Notes: generated by a model from the sequence alone, not told the origin. A stretch of DNA of 64,000 bases from Vibrio methylphosphonaticus (GCF_023634655.1 NZ_JAMKMS010000001.1:466474-530473), one strand, 5' to 3'. Counted from the first letter of the stretch, positions 51,159 through 61,183 are shown. Numbers and translations: made by a program.

Positions 51159-52079
51159 ATGAAACCAACTCAGCAGATACTGTCGCAAATTGTGAGCGAA
51201 GTTCGCCCCCTTATTGGTCAGGGTAAGGTCGCCGATTACATCCCTGCGCTTGCTCGTGTCGCCAATAATAAAATTGGCATAGCGGTATGCACCAATGATG
51301 GCGAGATTATTTGCTCTGGGGATGCGGAAGAAGCGTTTTCCATTCAATCGATTTCCAAGGCGTTAAGCCTCACCTTAGCAATGATGCTGTACAAACCCGA
51401 AGAGATTTGGCAACGAGTTGGCAAAGAACCGTCTGGGCAAGCTTTTAACTCTCTAATTCAGCTCGAAATGGAACATGGAATTCCACGTAATCCATTTATT
51501 AATGCCGGTGCCATTGTGGTGGCCGATCTATTGCAAAGCCGCTTGTCTGCGCCTAAGCAGCGCATGCTCGAATTTGTAAGGCTACTCTCAGGCGATAATC
51601 ATATTGTCTACGACAAGGTTGTCGCGGCCTCAGAAATGATGCATAGCGACCGCAATGCGGCGATTGCCTATTTAATGCGTTCCTTTGGTAACTTTGACAA
51701 TGAAGTCATCCCAGTTCTTAATAACTACTTTCACGCATGTGCATTAAAAATGAGCTGTGTCGACTTAGCCAAAACTTTTAGCTACCTCGCCAATAAAGGT
51801 CAGTCGGTACACACTAAGAAACACATTATTACTCCTACACAAACCAAACAGCTCAATGCGATGTTAGCGACTTGTGGGCTCTATGACGGAGCGGGAGAAT
51901 TTGCTTACCGAGTGGGTATGCCAGGAAAGTCTGGTGTGGGTGGCGGCATTGTCGCTATCGTCCCAGGTGAAATGACCATAGCCGTATGGTCTCCAGAACT
52001 CGATTCTTCGGGAAACTCCTTAATCGGTACTCGCGTCTTAGAAATGCTTTCTACTCGGATAGGTCGGTCGATTTTTTAA
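51159..52079 (+). CDS. glsB: Glutaminase
   Basis: Hydrolyses glutamine to glutamate and ammonia. The 306-residue protein has the beta-lactamase-like SxxK motif (Ser64-Lys67 in [10 protein letters not shown]), NPFINAGAI near 112, and [14 protein letters not shown] near 262. Start at ATG 51159 with AGG upstream; the two-residue longer frame begins at a GTG within that site. The trmB-glsB order is normal for vibrios. Confidence 0.95.
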   Translation: MKPTQQILSQIVSEVRPLIGQGKVADYIPALARVANNKIGIAVCTNDGEIICSGDAEEAFSIQSISKALSLTLAMMLYKPEEIWQRVGKEPSGQAFNSLIQLEMEHGIPRNPFINAGAIVVADLLQSRLSAPKQRMLEFVRLLSGDNHIVYDKVVAASEMMHSDRNAAIAYLMRSFGNFDNEVIPVLNNYFHACALKMSCVDLAKTFSYLANKGQSVHTKKHIITPTQTKQLNAMLATCGLYDGAGEFAYRVGMPGKSGVGGGIVAIVPGEMTIAVWSPELDSSGNSLIGTRVLEMLSTRIGRSIF

Positions 52080-52112
52080 CGACAACCACCAGCACTGCAC
52101 CTCTTCGATAAC

Positions 52113-52143
52113 AATAAAGCCAGCACAATTTGCTGGCTTTATT
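52113..52143. terminator. Shared terminator of glsB and sulfatase gene
   Basis: AATAAAGCCAGCA-CAATT-TGCTGGCTTTATT, a 13-bp perfect stem between convergent genes. Confidence 0.88.
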
Positions 52144-52169
52144 CATTATCCGCTCAATTGCTCGCAGAA

Positions 52170-54023
52170 TTAATATTGCTGAGTTGTACCATCAAATAAG
52201 TGTTGCTGACTATATAACATGTAGTCTTTTCCTTGCTGGTACAAGTTATAAAATTCTGGTGCATTACATGCCTGTTCGATTAGAGTGGTTGTGTTTCCAC
52301 CTATCCGGTAACACGCTTCTTTATCCCCAGACGTTGCATTGATTCTTACCAGCTTTTGTTGCGCCGCCCAAAAGAATTGGTTATTGACAGTAAAGTCAGC
52401 TCCTGCTTGGTAGCTAGCAGATAGTAAGCTTTGACCAGAGAACCAACTTACCTCACCGCCTAGCCAATCCAATATCGTCGGCGCTATATCTTTATGTGAA
52501 CCAGCAACATCCAATTCCCTTGGGGCAAGGTCGGTATTAATACCAACCATTAAAAACGGGATGGACACATGACGCAAGTCGCTACGAGACCCAACCATAG
52601 TATGATCAGCAACCAGCACTAATAACGTCGGTTTTTCCGCTTGCGCTTTCAGTTTCGACACAAATCGCTCTAAAGATTGATCAGAGTAATTCACGACACT
52701 ACGGCGAATTTCATCGGGAGTTGACTTGCCAAAAGCATAATCCGACTCATTCGGCAAATAGCTATCATGAGTCGTGCCGGTATTGATCGCCATAAATTGA
52801 GGCTGAGAGTGAGAAGCCAGCTTTTCTAGGGCAAAATCATAGATGCCATCATCCATGTAACCCCAATAATTCTGCTCTTGCCCCACGTCTTCATAATCAA
52901 ACTTGCCAAATGAATCGGTGAATCCCAGTACTTGTGAAAAAGCACCAACCATCCCTTGACCACTGCCTTGAACAAACGTGGTATGCCAGCCTTTCTGTTT
53001 TAATATTTGAGGTAAGCATTGGTAAGGCATACTTTCCAAGCGGGTGCCTGCAACGCTTCCTCCGACTGGGTTGGGTTGAGAGCACATTGTGGTGAAAATA
53101 CCTTCCACTGTTCGAAAGCCATTCGAGTAGAAGCTAGTGGTGGTCAATGACTCTTTTCTAAGAGAATCGAAAAAGGGGGTAGAATCAAATTCTGACCCGT
53201 AGCTTTTCATATCAAAGGCCGTCCAACTCTCCAGCAAGACAACAATCACATCATGGTCAGAAAGCGTTTCTAGCTGAGTAGATGCTGTTGGGTTGAGTTG
53301 CTGGCGCAATTCTTCCATCGCTCTAGGTAGCAATTCAGGCGTCCAACGATGACCAGATTTATCTTCACCAATAATAGAATAGTAAGTAATGCCATAAGGA
53401 GCACTCCAAGCAATGCGCGCCTGATTCACGTCACCTATTTTGTAGGCGTACATGGGGCTTTGTGGTTTATCACTAAACCCACCACGAACTGCTGTAACCG
53501 TCAGTGCAACCCAAACGAAGGCTATCGCAATACTGCTATACCATTTATTGGTAAAGCGAATGGCGGGAACACAACGAATAATCACGTAGGTATAAATCGC
53601 CAGTAATACCACAGCAACAAGTATCAATTGGCCAAACTGCGTTAAGGCAGTACTTACCAACTCCAGTTCCACCCCTTTGCCAAGATGCAAGTCTACTGTT
53701 ACATGGCGGCTGGCTTGGCTCAAATAGATCGTATCCCCCACGGTAGTGAAGATAATCCAAGATCCGCAAAGCACTAACCACGCTTTATGACAGAGCTGAT
53801 ATGCCTTAGAAAACGGGGCGATTGGCAATAACAACAGAAAGCCTAAACAGGACAGCAAAAAGGCAACTGTTAGGTCAAACCTAACTCCCCAAGCCGTCGC
53901 CGTTAAGAACTCTAAAAATGAGGTATTGGTATACGATAATTCGTACCACCCAAGAAAGGTAACTTTGGAGATAACCGCCAACAATAAGAATGACAGTAGA
54001 ACTTTAGCAAGAGAAATAAACAT
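52170..54023 (-). CDS. LTA synthase-like membrane sulfatase
   Basis: Inner-membrane protein of the alkaline-phosphatase superfamily (617 aa). Five hydrophobic segments (about 1-175) precede a large periplasmic sulfatase/LtaS domain. Visible metal-site pieces are VVLLESW near 255, a Thr in FRTVEGIFTTM near 300 at the position of the catalytic Thr of LtaS, and VADHTMVGSRSDLRH near 478. Gram-negative relatives (OpgB, EptA and similar) move phosphoglycerol or phosphoethanolamine onto glycans or lipid A, so a phospho-head-group transferase is likely, substrate unknown. It sits alone, between glsB and hemW, which are adjacent in V. cholerae as I recall. Confidence 0.8.
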   Translation of the reverse strand: MFISLAKVLLSFLLLAVISKVTFLGWYELSYTNTSFLEFLTATAWGVRFDLTVAFLLSCLGFLLLLPIAPFSKAYQLCHKAWLVLCGSWIIFTTVGDTIYLSQASRHVTVDLHLGKGVELELVSTALTQFGQLILVAVVLLAIYTYVIIRCVPAIRFTNKWYSSIAIAFVWVALTVTAVRGGFSDKPQSPMYAYKIGDVNQARIAWSAPYGITYYSIIGEDKSGHRWTPELLPRAMEELRQQLNPTASTQLETLSDHDVIVVLLESWTAFDMKSYGSEFDSTPFFDSLRKESLTTTSFYSNGFRTVEGIFTTMCSQPNPVGGSVAGTRLESMPYQCLPQILKQKGWHTTFVQGSGQGMVGAFSQVLGFTDSFGKFDYEDVGQEQNYWGYMDDGIYDFALEKLASHSQPQFMAINTGTTHDSYLPNESDYAFGKSTPDEIRRSVVNYSDQSLERFVSKLKAQAEKPTLLVLVADHTMVGSRSDLRHVSIPFLMVGINTDLAPRELDVAGSHKDIAPTILDWLGGEVSWFSGQSLLSASYQAGADFTVNNQFFWAAQQKLVRINATSGDKEACYRIGGNTTTLIEQACNAPEFYNLYQQGKDYMLYSQQHLFDGTTQQY

Positions 54024-54118
54024 AACGCACCTAAAAACAATACATTACAGCATCCATACTGTTAAATTATCCAAGGCGCGCATATTAATGAGCTTTTACA
54101 CAGTTGTGAAGTAAGTTA

Positions 54119-55270
54119 CTAGATTTCGAATATCTCGAGCAGGTCATTAAGGAACAGCTTTCCTTTCTCAGTCAACTGCCAAGCCTCGCCAATATCAGTA
54201 ATGAATTGACGCTCAAGCGCTTCATTAATTGATTGTTGAATGACGTCTACGCTTAATCCGGTTCGTGTCACGAAATCTTGCTTAGGACACGCCTCCAGTA
54301 ACCGAAAACGATTCATAAAGAATTCAAAAGGTCGCTCTTCTCGAGAAACATCCACTTCGCTATCTAAGTACGGCTTAATTAAATTCAAATACCCTCTTGG
54401 ATGCTTCACTTTACTCGTTCGAAGGATTCTCCCATCAGTAAAGCTTAACTTGCCATGAGCACCACAACCAATCCCTAGGTAGTCACCGAAGCGCCAATAA
54501 TTTAAGTTATGCTGACACTGGTAACCTGGCTGACTATATCCCGATATTTCATACTGCTCATAGCCAGCTTTCGCTAGCATCTGATGACCTTTCTCAAAAA
54601 TATCCCACAAGTCATCTTCATCAGGCAACGTTGGTGGCTTTGAATAAAACAACGTATTCGGTTCAATGGTCAATTGATACCAAGATAAATGTGGCGGGGC
54701 TAAATCAATGGCCATCTGCAAGTCTTCCAGCGCATCGTCAATCGTTTGTTCAGGCAAGCCATGCATTAAATCAAGATTAAAACTATTCAGCCCTATTTCA
54801 TGTGCCAGCTTTGCAGCAGTCACCGCCTCTTTCGCACCATGAATACGACCTAGTCGCGTCAGCTTTTCTTGCTGAAAACTTTGAACACCAATAGAAATAC
54901 GGGTCACCCCTGCGTGTTGGTATTCGGCAAAGCGCTCAACTTCGATCGTTCCAGGGTTTGCTTCCATCGTGATTTCTATATCCTCACGAAATGGCAAGCG
55001 ATGCTCTACTTGCTGCAATAGCTCCGCGATATATTGAGGTTCAATCAAGCTTGGTGTGCCGCCACCAATAAATATGGAATGCAGTGGACGTACATCACCT
55101 TGCAGCTGATAGCGTGTGATATCCGTATCCAAATCCTCAATGAGGGCTGTTATATACTCTTGCTGGGGGATTCCTCCCTTAAGTGCATGTGAGTTAAAGT
55201 CACAATAAGGGCACTTTTGCACACACCAAGGTATATGTATGTACAAGCTAAGTGGTGGTGGCACTAACAT
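54119..55270 (-). CDS. hemW: Heme chaperone HemW (radical SAM)
   Basis: Radical-SAM protein that binds heme and delivers it to membrane targets. The 383-residue protein has CxxxCxxC at Cys16, Cys20, Cys23 followed by Asp-Phe; the fourth cysteine of true coproporphyrinogen oxidase HemN (CxxxCxxCxC) is replaced by Phe25. GGGTPSL and a HemW C-terminal domain are present. Two bp after rdgB. Confidence 0.95.
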   Translation of the reverse strand: MLVPPPLSLYIHIPWCVQKCPYCDFNSHALKGGIPQQEYITALIEDLDTDITRYQLQGDVRPLHSIFIGGGTPSLIEPQYIAELLQQVEHRLPFREDIEITMEANPGTIEVERFAEYQHAGVTRISIGVQSFQQEKLTRLGRIHGAKEAVTAAKLAHEIGLNSFNLDLMHGLPEQTIDDALEDLQMAIDLAPPHLSWYQLTIEPNTLFYSKPPTLPDEDDLWDIFEKGHQMLAKAGYEQYEISGYSQPGYQCQHNLNYWRFGDYLGIGCGAHGKLSFTDGRILRTSKVKHPRGYLNLIKPYLDSEVDVSREERPFEFFMNRFRLLEACPKQDFVTRTGLSVDVIQQSINEALERQFITDIGEAWQLTEKGKLFLNDLLEIFEI

Positions 55271-55272
55271 CG

Positions 55273-55875
55273 TTAAAGTCCCTGAGATTGAATCATTGAA
55301 AACAGCTCGTTTAACGCTTTTCCACGATGCGACAGTTGCTTCTTCCTTGCTGGCTCAAGTTCCGCTGAGGCACAGTTATCTTCAGGGACAAAGAAGATAG
55401 GATCATAACCAAACCCCTGCTTACCTGCCCTCTCAAATAAAATTCGGCCTTCCCATTTACCATGGCAAACAATAGGAGTAGGGTCGTTCGCATGACGCAT
55501 AAATACCAAAACACAGTGGAACCGGGCTGTTCGCTTAGGTTCCGGTACTTCAGCAAGCTCAGATAAAAGCTTGTCGATATTCGTCGCATCTGTCGCACCC
55601 TCACCCGAATAACGAGCGGAGTAAATCCCCGGTGCACCGTCCAAGTAATCAACTTCAAGACCCGAATCATCCGCTATCGCCGCTAAACCCGTCTCTTTTG
55701 CAGCATGTCTCGCTTTAATAATTGCGTTTTCTATAAACGTCGTGCCCGTTTCTGCAACATCAGAGACATTAAACTCACTTTGCGCGTGCACTTCAAAACC
55801 AAATTCGGCCAGTAAATCTGCCATCTCCCGAACTTTGCCTTGGTTACCCGTTGCCAATACTATTTTTGTGCTCAT
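55273..55875 (-). CDS. rdgB: XTP/dITP pyrophosphatase RdgB
   Basis: Removes inosine and xanthosine triphosphates from the nucleotide pool. The 200-residue protein starts [15 protein letters not shown] and has the [24 protein letters not shown] core near 65-90 (in pieces) and GFGYDPIFF near 152. Part of the yggT-yggU-DUF4426-rdgB-hemW series. Confidence 0.97.
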   Translation of the reverse strand: MSTKIVLATGNQGKVREMADLLAEFGFEVHAQSEFNVSDVAETGTTFIENAIIKARHAAKETGLAAIADDSGLEVDYLDGAPGIYSARYSGEGATDATNIDKLLSELAEVPEPKRTARFHCVLVFMRHANDPTPIVCHGKWEGRILFERAGKQGFGYDPIFFVPEDNCASAELEPARKKQLSHRGKALNELFSMIQSQGL

Positions 55876-55919
55876 TTTGTTCGTCTCTATTTACGTCCCA
55901 CCGAGTCGTCGGCGTGAAG

Positions 55920-56354
55920 CTATTTTTCTGTATAAAGTTGTTGTGAAAATGAAACGGGCCCACGCCCTTTCATTCCTGCATCGACATCAATGGTGAACTG
56001 ATAACGCTCTTCATTCGTGATACTAAACTGAGCGAGATAGTATATCGCATCGCCCTCTTTGATTTCTTTAAAATCCAATTTTTTAGTTTGCCCAATTAGA
56101 TTCTTAGCCTCCCCCGCAACCAATGCTGACATTGCTGGTTTTCCAACACTTGCGCGGTCAAGAACACTAACATTCACAATCGCAATGGTTTCATTTCTCT
56201 TCAAACCATAGCTTCGTGCCACTTCTGGTGTCAAAAATGTAGAGTTAAATACGACATAGTGTATTTCTGCATCTTTGATCGTCTTGTATTGTCCTGCGTA
56301 CCCCACGCTTGAAAAAACCAATAATACTAGTAACCATGCGTATTTTTTCATCAC
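55920..56354 (-). CDS. DUF4426 family exported protein
   Basis: A 144-residue protein with a signal peptide (MMKKYAWLLVLLVFSSVGYAG) and a small beta-rich domain (YKTIKDAEIHYVVFNSTFL near 24-42; FTIDVDAGMKGRGPVSFSQQLY at the end). It matches a family of unknown function commonly placed between yggU and rdgB in vibrios. Predicted periplasmic. No function can be assigned from sequence. Confidence 0.85.
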   Translation of the reverse strand: MMKKYAWLLVLLVFSSVGYAGQYKTIKDAEIHYVVFNSTFLTPEVARSYGLKRNETIAIVNVSVLDRASVGKPAMSALVAGEAKNLIGQTKKLDFKEIKEGDAIYYLAQFSITNEERYQFTIDVDAGMKGRGPVSFSQQLYTEK

Positions 56355-56367
56355 TATTTCCTTAAAA

Positions 56368-56389
56368 AAAGACCCTCATAAGAGGGTCT
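56368..56389 (-). terminator. Terminator overlapping the yggU stop codon
   Basis: Minus-strand AGACCCTC-TTAT-GAGGGTCT followed by TTTTTTT. The last yggU codons and its TGA stop are inside the hairpin. Confidence 0.88.
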
Positions 56390-56663
56390 GAAATTCGCTT
56401 GGCGTCAACACGGGAGAGATAACTCTTATCTGCTTATGTCGACCCAATTCACCCTTTTCTATGTAAACCTGGCTCTTAGCAACCTTGCATTGCTTCGCCA
56501 AATATTTAATCAAGTGAGCATTCGCTTTACCATCTACTGGGGGCGCTGTAATCGCGATTTTAAACTCATTGCCATGTAGGCCAACTAACTTATCTCGACT
56601 CGCTTTGGGCTGTATGTAAACAGACAGCACTAAATCACACCCATCCCAAGCAACAGCTGACAC
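56376..56663 (-). CDS. yggU: UPF0235/DUF167 protein YggU
   Basis: Small cytoplasmic protein (95 aa) of unknown role, matching E. coli YggU with [16 protein letters not shown] and [32 protein letters not shown] near 78. Start taken as GTG at 56663, which overlaps the yggT TAG stop by one base (coupled); the frame stays open to 56678. Confidence 0.9.
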   Translation of the reverse strand: MSAVAWDGCDLVLSVYIQPKASRDKLVGLHGNEFKIAITAPPVDGKANAHLIKYLAKQCKVAKSQVYIEKGELGRHKQIRVISPVLTPSEFQTLL

Positions 56664-57220
56664 TACAATTTGTACCAAAGAGGGCCGACGAAATCGCCCA
56701 TCAAGAAGTTGGCAAACTGTAAAACAATAAACAACACTAGTACGCTTAAATCAAAGCCGCCCATAGCAGGTAAAATTCGACGAATTGGCGCTAGCATTGG
56801 TTCTGTTAGTTGATGAAATACGAACTCAATAGGACTTCTACCTTGGCTAACCCAACTCAAAATGGCGCGGATCAATAATACCCAGAAAAGCAAGCCGCCT
56901 GCGGCTTTGAGCAAAGATAACAAACCCAAAAATAGGAAGTCAGGACTAAAACTAAAGTTTGCACCAGCGGCTATTAGTACCAAAGCAACATATTTACCAA
57001 CACATAGTAAATAAGCAAATACCACTGTCGCTAAATCAAGCCCACCTATCGATGGAATAACTCGGCGAAGCGGAGCAACAACAGGTTGTGTCGCTTTAAC
57101 AATAAACTGTGAAAATGGATTATAAAAATCAGCACGAGAGGCTTGTAGCCAAATGCGCAGAAGCACAACCATGATGTACAAGTCGAACAATGTCGACACC
57201 AAAAAACTCATTGCATTCAT
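56663..57220 (-). CDS. yggT: YggT family membrane protein
   Basis: Inner-membrane protein (185 aa) made of two repeated YGGT units, each with two membrane segments and a short Arg/Pro motif ([15 protein letters not shown] near 50-64 and [15 protein letters not shown] near 145-159). Precise function unknown; linked to osmotic stress in E. coli. Between proC and yggU as in most gammaproteobacteria. Confidence 0.93.
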   Translation of the reverse strand: MNAMSFLVSTLFDLYIMVVLLRIWLQASRADFYNPFSQFIVKATQPVVAPLRRVIPSIGGLDLATVVFAYLLCVGKYVALVLIAAGANFSFSPDFLFLGLLSLLKAAGGLLFWVLLIRAILSWVSQGRSPIEFVFHQLTEPMLAPIRRILPAMGGFDLSVLVLFIVLQFANFLMGDFVGPLWYKL

Positions 57221-57248
57221 AAGTAACCTTTACGATTTTGTAGATACG

Positions 57249-58067
57249 TTAAAATTGTTTTTCCATTTCTTCCGCGCGAGAAACAGCGGCCTGCATCGCT
57301 TGAGAGACGATATCTCGAAGACCACTATCTTCGAAGGTTCGTATCGCCTCTGCTGTTGTGCCACCTTTTGATGTGACCTGCTGCCTCAAGGTTGCAAGAT
57401 CTGTATCAGGATTACCACATACCATCTTAGCCGCGCCGTACGCTGTTTGCTGCACAAGTAATCTCGCCGTCTGTTCCGTCATACCATTACGAATAGCTTC
57501 CTGCTGGATCGCCTCCATAAACAGAAAGAAATACGCAGGTGCACTACCTGCAGCCGCAATCACGTCATTGATAGCCGATTCTTTCTCTACCCAACAAGCC
57601 TTGCCTACCGCTTCCATTAAGTCTGTGGCAAATTGTTTATCTTGAGAGAGTATGTCCTCATTTGCATACAAACCACTCATTCCCTCTCCCAAAAGGGAAG
57701 GGGTATTTGGCATAACACGCACTAAATTGAGCTCTGCAGAAAACATCCCCTTAAGACGCTGAATCGAAATCCCTGCCGCAATGGAGACGACTAGCTTGCT
57801 ATTAAAATCAACGCCAACCATTCCACTAGCGACCGTTGCCATCAACTGTGGTTTTACGGCTAATACAATCACATCAGCTTGTTCCGCCGCTTTAAGGTTA
57901 TCATGTGTTGTCATGACACCGTATTCATTAGCGAGAGCAATTAACTTCTCTTTACTTGGATTCGTCGCCGTGATTTTAGTCGGTTCATAACCACTAGCAA
58001 CCAGCCCTGCAATAATTGAGCGCGTCATGTTTCCTGCGCCAATAAATGCAATCTTTCTTTGTTCCAT
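57249..58067 (-). CDS. proC: Pyrroline-5-carboxylate reductase
   Basis: Last step of proline synthesis. The 272-residue protein has the Rossmann motif FIGAGNMTRS near residue 8, VVSIAAGIS near 100, VRVMPNTPSLLGEG and the C-terminal VTSKGGTTAEAI signature. Start at ATG 58067 with AGGG upstream; a 14-residue longer frame to 58109 is not supported by alignment. Confidence 0.97.
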   Translation of the reverse strand: MEQRKIAFIGAGNMTRSIIAGLVASGYEPTKITATNPSKEKLIALANEYGVMTTHDNLKAAEQADVIVLAVKPQLMATVASGMVGVDFNSKLVVSIAAGISIQRLKGMFSAELNLVRVMPNTPSLLGEGMSGLYANEDILSQDKQFATDLMEAVGKACWVEKESAINDVIAAAGSAPAYFFLFMEAIQQEAIRNGMTEQTARLLVQQTAYGAAKMVCGNPDTDLATLRQQVTSKGGTTAEAIRTFEDSGLRDIVSQAMQAAVSRAEEMEKQF

Positions 58068-58118
58068 TAAAGATATCCCTAAACTAGGAGGCGACATAAT
58101 CGTCCTCAAAACAATACA

Positions 58119-58826
58119 TTATTTCTGGCTATAATCTCGAGCACCAAAGATCGCCGTGCCAATACGAACCATTGTACTTCCAGCTTCAATAGCTGCGTCC
58201 ATGTCGCCACTCATTCCCATAGAAAGCGTGTCGATCGTGGCGTACTGCGATGCCAGCTTTTCATTCACTTCTCGTAAAACCAAAAAGGCCTCTAGCTGTT
58301 CTTCGTATCCGGAGACATTAGCAGGGATAGACATCACCCCCCTTAAGACTAAATTTGGCAATGCATCAATTAATTCGGCCAGTTCAAATACCTGATCCAT
58401 TTGAGCACCGGACTTTGAAGCTTCCTCGCTCGTATTCACCTGTATTAACACTTGCAGCGGCCCCATACTCAATGGCCTTTGATCATTTAAGCGCTGAGCG
58501 GTTTTGGTACGATCAATAGTGTGGACCCAATCAAAGTGCTCAGCGACAACTCGCGTTTTGTTTGATTGAATCGGCCCTATGAAATGCCATTCAATATCAA
58601 GTTCGGGGTGAGTGCTATTAAAAAAGGTAACCTTAGACGCCCCCTCTTGAACATAGTTTTCACCAAATTTCCGCTGCCCAGCTAAGGCAGCCTGTATGAT
58701 GGCCTCGTTAGGTTTAGTCTTACTAACAGCAAGCAATTGCACCCCACCTTGCACTCTCCCGCAATTTTGTTCTGCACGAGCTATCTGGGTGGTGATTAGT
58801 TCTATATTTTGTTGAATACTGGTCAT
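58119..58826 (-). CDS. yggS: PLP homeostasis protein YggS
   Basis: Pyridoxal-phosphate-binding protein that buffers PLP and amino-acid pools. The 235-residue protein has the PLP lysine at 36 (LLAVSKTKP), WHFIGPIQSNK near 80, and MGMSGDMDAAIEAGSTMVRIGTAIFG (in pieces) near the end. Its neighbour proC and, elsewhere in the window, ridA belong to the same PLP-stress theme. Confidence 0.96.
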   Translation of the reverse strand: MTSIQQNIELITTQIARAEQNCGRVQGGVQLLAVSKTKPNEAIIQAALAGQRKFGENYVQEGASKVTFFNSTHPELDIEWHFIGPIQSNKTRVVAEHFDWVHTIDRTKTAQRLNDQRPLSMGPLQVLIQVNTSEEASKSGAQMDQVFELAELIDALPNLVLRGVMSIPANVSGYEEQLEAFLVLREVNEKLASQYATIDTLSMGMSGDMDAAIEAGSTMVRIGTAIFGARDYSQK

Positions 58827-58851
58827 AGGTTACAAATCATAAGGAAATTAA

Positions 58852-59892
58852 ATGGATATCACCGAGTTGCTAGACTTTAGTGTAAAGCATAATGCTTCAG
58901 ATCTACACCTTTCCGCAGGCGTACCTCCAATGGTACGAATTGACGGAGAAGTAAGAAAACTTGGTATTCCAGCGCTCGAACATTCTGCTGTACACAAGTT
59001 AATCTTTGATATCATGAATGACAAGCAAAGAAATGATTATGAGTCTCGACTTGAAACCGATTTCTCTTTCGATATCCCCAATGTCGGCCGATTCAGGATC
59101 AATGCATTTAATCAATCCCGGGGGTGCTCCGCAGTATTTAGAACAATCCCTACAACAACCCCGACCCTAGAACAACTTAGCGCCCCAGAGATGTTAACCG
59201 ATATCGCAAATATTGAGCGAGGACTTGTTTTGGTGACTGGCCCAACTGGTTCAGGAAAATCAACAACACTGGCCGCGATGATTGATCATATCAACCAAAG
59301 CAAAAACAAGCATATTCTGACGATCGAAGATCCCATTGAGTTTGTGCATCAAAATAAAAAGTGTTTAATCAACCAAAGAGAGGTTCATCGCGACACGCAT
59401 AGCTTCCAAAACGCGCTACGCTCTGCTCTACGTGAAGATCCTGATGTCATCGTTGTCGGAGAACTTCGCGATCAAGAAACGATCAGCCTAGCTCTAACTG
59501 CTGCAGAAACTGGTCACTTGGTCTTCGGAACATTACACACCGTTTCTGCGGCTAAAACCATCGACCGCATCATTGATGTATTTTCCGGTAATGACAAGAA
59601 CATGGCTCGCTCGATGCTATCCGAGTCACTGCGTGCCGTTGTATCCCAGCAACTATTAAAACGCATCAATGGCGGTCGTATCGCATGCCACGAAATCATG
59701 ATTGCGACACCAGCAATTCGAAACTTGATTAGAGAAGGCAAAGTGGCACAGATGTATTCAATGATACAAACAGGGGCCGCTCATGGTATGCAAACTTTGG
59801 AACAACACAGCAAGCAACTACTGACTCAAGGCATTGTGGAGCTTGAAGAAGTGGATAAGCAGGTCACCCAACATAACTCGCTATTTCACTAG
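58852..59892 (+). CDS. pilT: Type IV pilus retraction ATPase PilT
   Basis: Hexameric motor that retracts type IV pili for twitching and DNA uptake. The 346-residue protein has Walker A GPTGSGKST at 130-138, Asp box and Walker B (LREDPDVIVVGELRD near 197), the His box HLVFGTLHT, and the AIRNLIREGK motif near 287. AAGGAA is 7 nt before ATG. Divergent from yggS. Confidence 0.98.
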   Translation: MDITELLDFSVKHNASDLHLSAGVPPMVRIDGEVRKLGIPALEHSAVHKLIFDIMNDKQRNDYESRLETDFSFDIPNVGRFRINAFNQSRGCSAVFRTIPTTTPTLEQLSAPEMLTDIANIERGLVLVTGPTGSGKSTTLAAMIDHINQSKNKHILTIEDPIEFVHQNKKCLINQREVHRDTHSFQNALRSALREDPDVIVVGELRDQETISLALTAAETGHLVFGTLHTVSAAKTIDRIIDVFSGNDKNMARSMLSESLRAVVSQQLLKRINGGRIACHEIMIATPAIRNLIREGKVAQMYSMIQTGAAHGMQTLEQHSKQLLTQGIVELEEVDKQVTQHNSLFH

Positions 59893-59902
59893 GAAAGCCG
59901 CA

Positions 59903-61012
59903 ATGAATGATATCGATTCAATCCTCGACCAAATGCTGATACTCAATGCATCAGATCTCTACCTCACGACTGACGCTCCCATACTCTATCGTGTTGACGG
60001 AGACTTAAAAGCAACAGGCAACGCATTATCTAATGAGGACGTTGTGACACTTCTAAAATCGATGATGGATGAGTCTAAGTACAGTGCATATCTAGCGTGC
60101 AAGGAATCTAACTTCGCTGTTGTTCGAACTACCGGTCGATTTCGAGTCAGTGCTTTTTTTCAAAGAGAGCTACAAGGTGCGGTTATAAGAAGAATAGAAA
60201 CCCGTATCCCTACCTTTGAGGAACTTTCTCTCCCAGATGTGCTACAAACCCTCTCTGTAGCAAAAAGAGGGCTTGTTCTTATTGTTGGTGCAACCGGGTC
60301 AGGTAAATCAACAACAATGGCTGCGATGACTGGATATCGAAACCAACACCGCACAGGGCATATCCTTACCGTAGAAGACCCAATAGAATTTGTCCATGGG
60401 CATCAAAAGTGTATCGTAACTCAGCGCGAAGTAGGCCTCGATACAGAAAGCTACGCTGTCGCTCTGAAAAACTCGCTTCGGCAAGCTCCTGATATGATTT
60501 TGATTGGCGAAATCAGAACAAGAGAAACAATGGAGTACGCTATGTCATTTGCAGAAACCGGACACCTTTGTATGGCAACACTGCATGCAAACAATGCCAG
60601 CCAAGCCATCGAGCGTGTTCTTCATCTAGTGCCAAACGAACAAAAAGAGCAATTTCTCTTTGACCTAAGTTCAAATCTCAAAGGTATTATTGGACAACAA
60701 CTAATTAGAGATAAACAAGGTAGAGGTCGTCACGGCGTATTCGAGATACTGCTAAATAGCCCAAGAGTTTCTGAATTGATACGCAACGGAAAGCTTGATG
60801 AAATCAAAGTGGCGATGAGTAAATCTCGAGAGGTTGGAATGCAAACATTTGACCAAGCACTTTTTGAGTTAGTAAGCACAGGCAGTATCAACGAAGAGGA
60901 CGCGTTACACAGCGCAGACTCATCCAATAATCTTCGTTTAATGCTAAAGCTAGCAAACTCAGACAAATCTTCTAGTTCGACATTATCGAAAATAAAAATA
61001 GACATGAGCTAA
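59903..61012 (+). CDS. pilU: PilT-like ATPase PilU
   Basis: Accessory retraction ATPase acting with PilT. The 369-residue protein is a paralogue with Walker A GATGSGKST near 125, LRQAPDMILIGEIRTRETM near 190 and HLCMATLHANNASQA. I start at 59903, 10 bp after pilT, with AGGA 8 nt upstream; a longer frame overlapping pilT is rejected. A serine-rich tail (residues about 335-369) extends past the motor. Operon with pilT. Confidence 0.96.
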   Translation: MNDIDSILDQMLILNASDLYLTTDAPILYRVDGDLKATGNALSNEDVVTLLKSMMDESKYSAYLACKESNFAVVRTTGRFRVSAFFQRELQGAVIRRIETRIPTFEELSLPDVLQTLSVAKRGLVLIVGATGSGKSTTMAAMTGYRNQHRTGHILTVEDPIEFVHGHQKCIVTQREVGLDTESYAVALKNSLRQAPDMILIGEIRTRETMEYAMSFAETGHLCMATLHANNASQAIERVLHLVPNEQKEQFLFDLSSNLKGIIGQQLIRDKQGRGRHGVFEILLNSPRVSELIRNGKLDEIKVAMSKSREVGMQTFDQALFELVSTGSINEEDALHSADSSNNLRLMLKLANSDKSSSSTLSKIKIDMS

Positions 61013-61069
61013 ACAGAAGAACTCACAAATACGACAGCTTTTAAGCTATTTCACTCACCTTTGAAAAGC

Positions 61070-61100
61070 AAAAAGGCCTCATCTTTCGATGAGGCCTTTT
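61070..61100. terminator. Terminator of tRNA operon 2 and pilU
   Basis: AAGGCCTCATC-TTTC-GATGAGGCCTT with A/T tracts on both sides, between convergent pilTU and the tRNA operon. A near copy of the terminator at 47114-47143. Confidence 0.9.
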
Positions 61101-61107
61101 TTTAAAG

Positions 61108-61183
61108 TGGCTCCCCTTGCAAGACTTGAACTTGCGACATACGGATTAACAGTCCGCCGTTCTACCAACTGAACTAAAGGGGA
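61108..61183 (-). tRNA. tRNA-Asn (GTT)
   Basis: 76-nt cloverleaf, anticodon GTT, encoded CCA; same sequence as the gene at 47153-47228. Last gene of tRNA operon 2 (order Phe-Thr-Asn-Thr-Asn). Confidence 0.97.

Noticed and set aside
54119..55270. hemW read as an oxygen-independent coproporphyrinogen oxidase (hemN)
   Set aside because: The fourth cysteine of the HemN motif is Phe25 here, and the sequence matches the HemW branch next to rdgB.
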